This document shows, piece after piece, positions 13,993 to 14,011 of a DNA stretch of 14,011 nucleotides. The notes beneath the pieces are model-generated. The model was not told the origin of the DNA, made no database searches, and was given only the letters and a program-made list of their open reading frames with translations. Every line of letters begins with the position of its first letter. Within the stretch, counting starts at the first letter, position 1. Source of the stretch: UBA11524 sp964547515 (lineage in GTDB: Bacteria; Bacillota; Clostridia; Christensenellales; Aristaeellaceae). The position numbers and the translations under genes are program-made. Location: the NCBI GenBank assembly GCA_964547515.1, contig CAZJOA010000071.1, positions 1 through 14,011 on the forward strand. The letters are read 5' to 3'.

Positions 13993-14011
13993 GAGCGCAG
14001 TCCATTTCCAC

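Noticed and set aside
12114..13994. Plus-strand open frame of over 600 codons across the DUF3737 and cysE genes
   Set aside because: It is the in-register complement of two clear minus-strand genes and crosses a terminator and two promoters.
13914..14011. T-box leader upstream of cysE
   Set aside because: The conserved AGGGTGG-type T-box sequence and a terminator are absent, and the leader is too short.
1..14011. CRISPR arrays, tRNA or rRNA genes, insertion sequences with transposase
   Set aside because: No direct repeat series, cloverleaf, rRNA segment or transposase-like reading frame was seen on either strand.

Overview
The window looks like a GC-rich Bacillota (Clostridia-type) genome, perhaps a gut or rumen lineage. 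Third codon positions are almost all C or G, genes carry strong AAGGAGG-type ribosome binding sites, and the exported proteins have short MKK-type signal peptides ending in ALA or VLA. The lineage is inferred from style only; no phylogenetic marker gene is present.

Layout. (1) Positions 53-82 hold a sigma-A-like promoter, followed by a leader with a hairpin. (2) Positions 203-8473 form a same-strand carbohydrate-use cluster. It encodes a secreted protein of unknown family, an ABC-type sugar-binding protein, an AraC-type regulator, a secreted GH28-like beta-helix protein, a cytoplasmic GH36 alpha-galactosidase, a GH43-type enzyme and a small secreted LamG-fold protein. Gaps are short (-4 to 66 nt), so it is probably one transcription unit. 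(3) Positions 8474-8733 contain no gene but are rich in structure. A 167-nt imperfect palindrome starts on the LamG gene's stop codon, and an intrinsic terminator follows only 26 nt before the next start codon. (4) Positions 8734-12067 form a second unit: an exported GH39-like glycosidase followed by a second, cytoplasmic GH28-like protein with a GTG start, closed by a hairpin. (5) Positions 12183-13913 on the minus strand hold a serine O-acetyltransferase (cysE) and a DUF3737 beta-helix protein with its own terminator. A divergent promoter near 13964-13992 reads out of the window to the right. No stretch longer than 300 bases lacks a gene.

How it may work together (inference). Exported beta-helix, GH39 and lectin-like proteins act on a plant cell-wall polysaccharide outside the cell. 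The binding protein delivers oligosaccharides to an ABC importer whose permeases are not in the window. Cytoplasmic GH36, GH43 and GH28-like enzymes then remove side groups. The GH28/GH43/GH36 mix suggests pectin with arabinan or galactan branches, but the substrate cannot be fixed from sequence. The AraC-type protein, encoded inside the cluster, is the likely local regulator.

The least ordinary signals are non-coding: the palindrome at the LamG stop codon; a terminator whose 3' arm can also pair with the next gene's Shine-Dalgarno sequence; a two-codon mini-ORF overlapping a GTG start; a hairpin that would hide the cysE ribosome binding site; and two promoters of nearly identical design flanking cysE.
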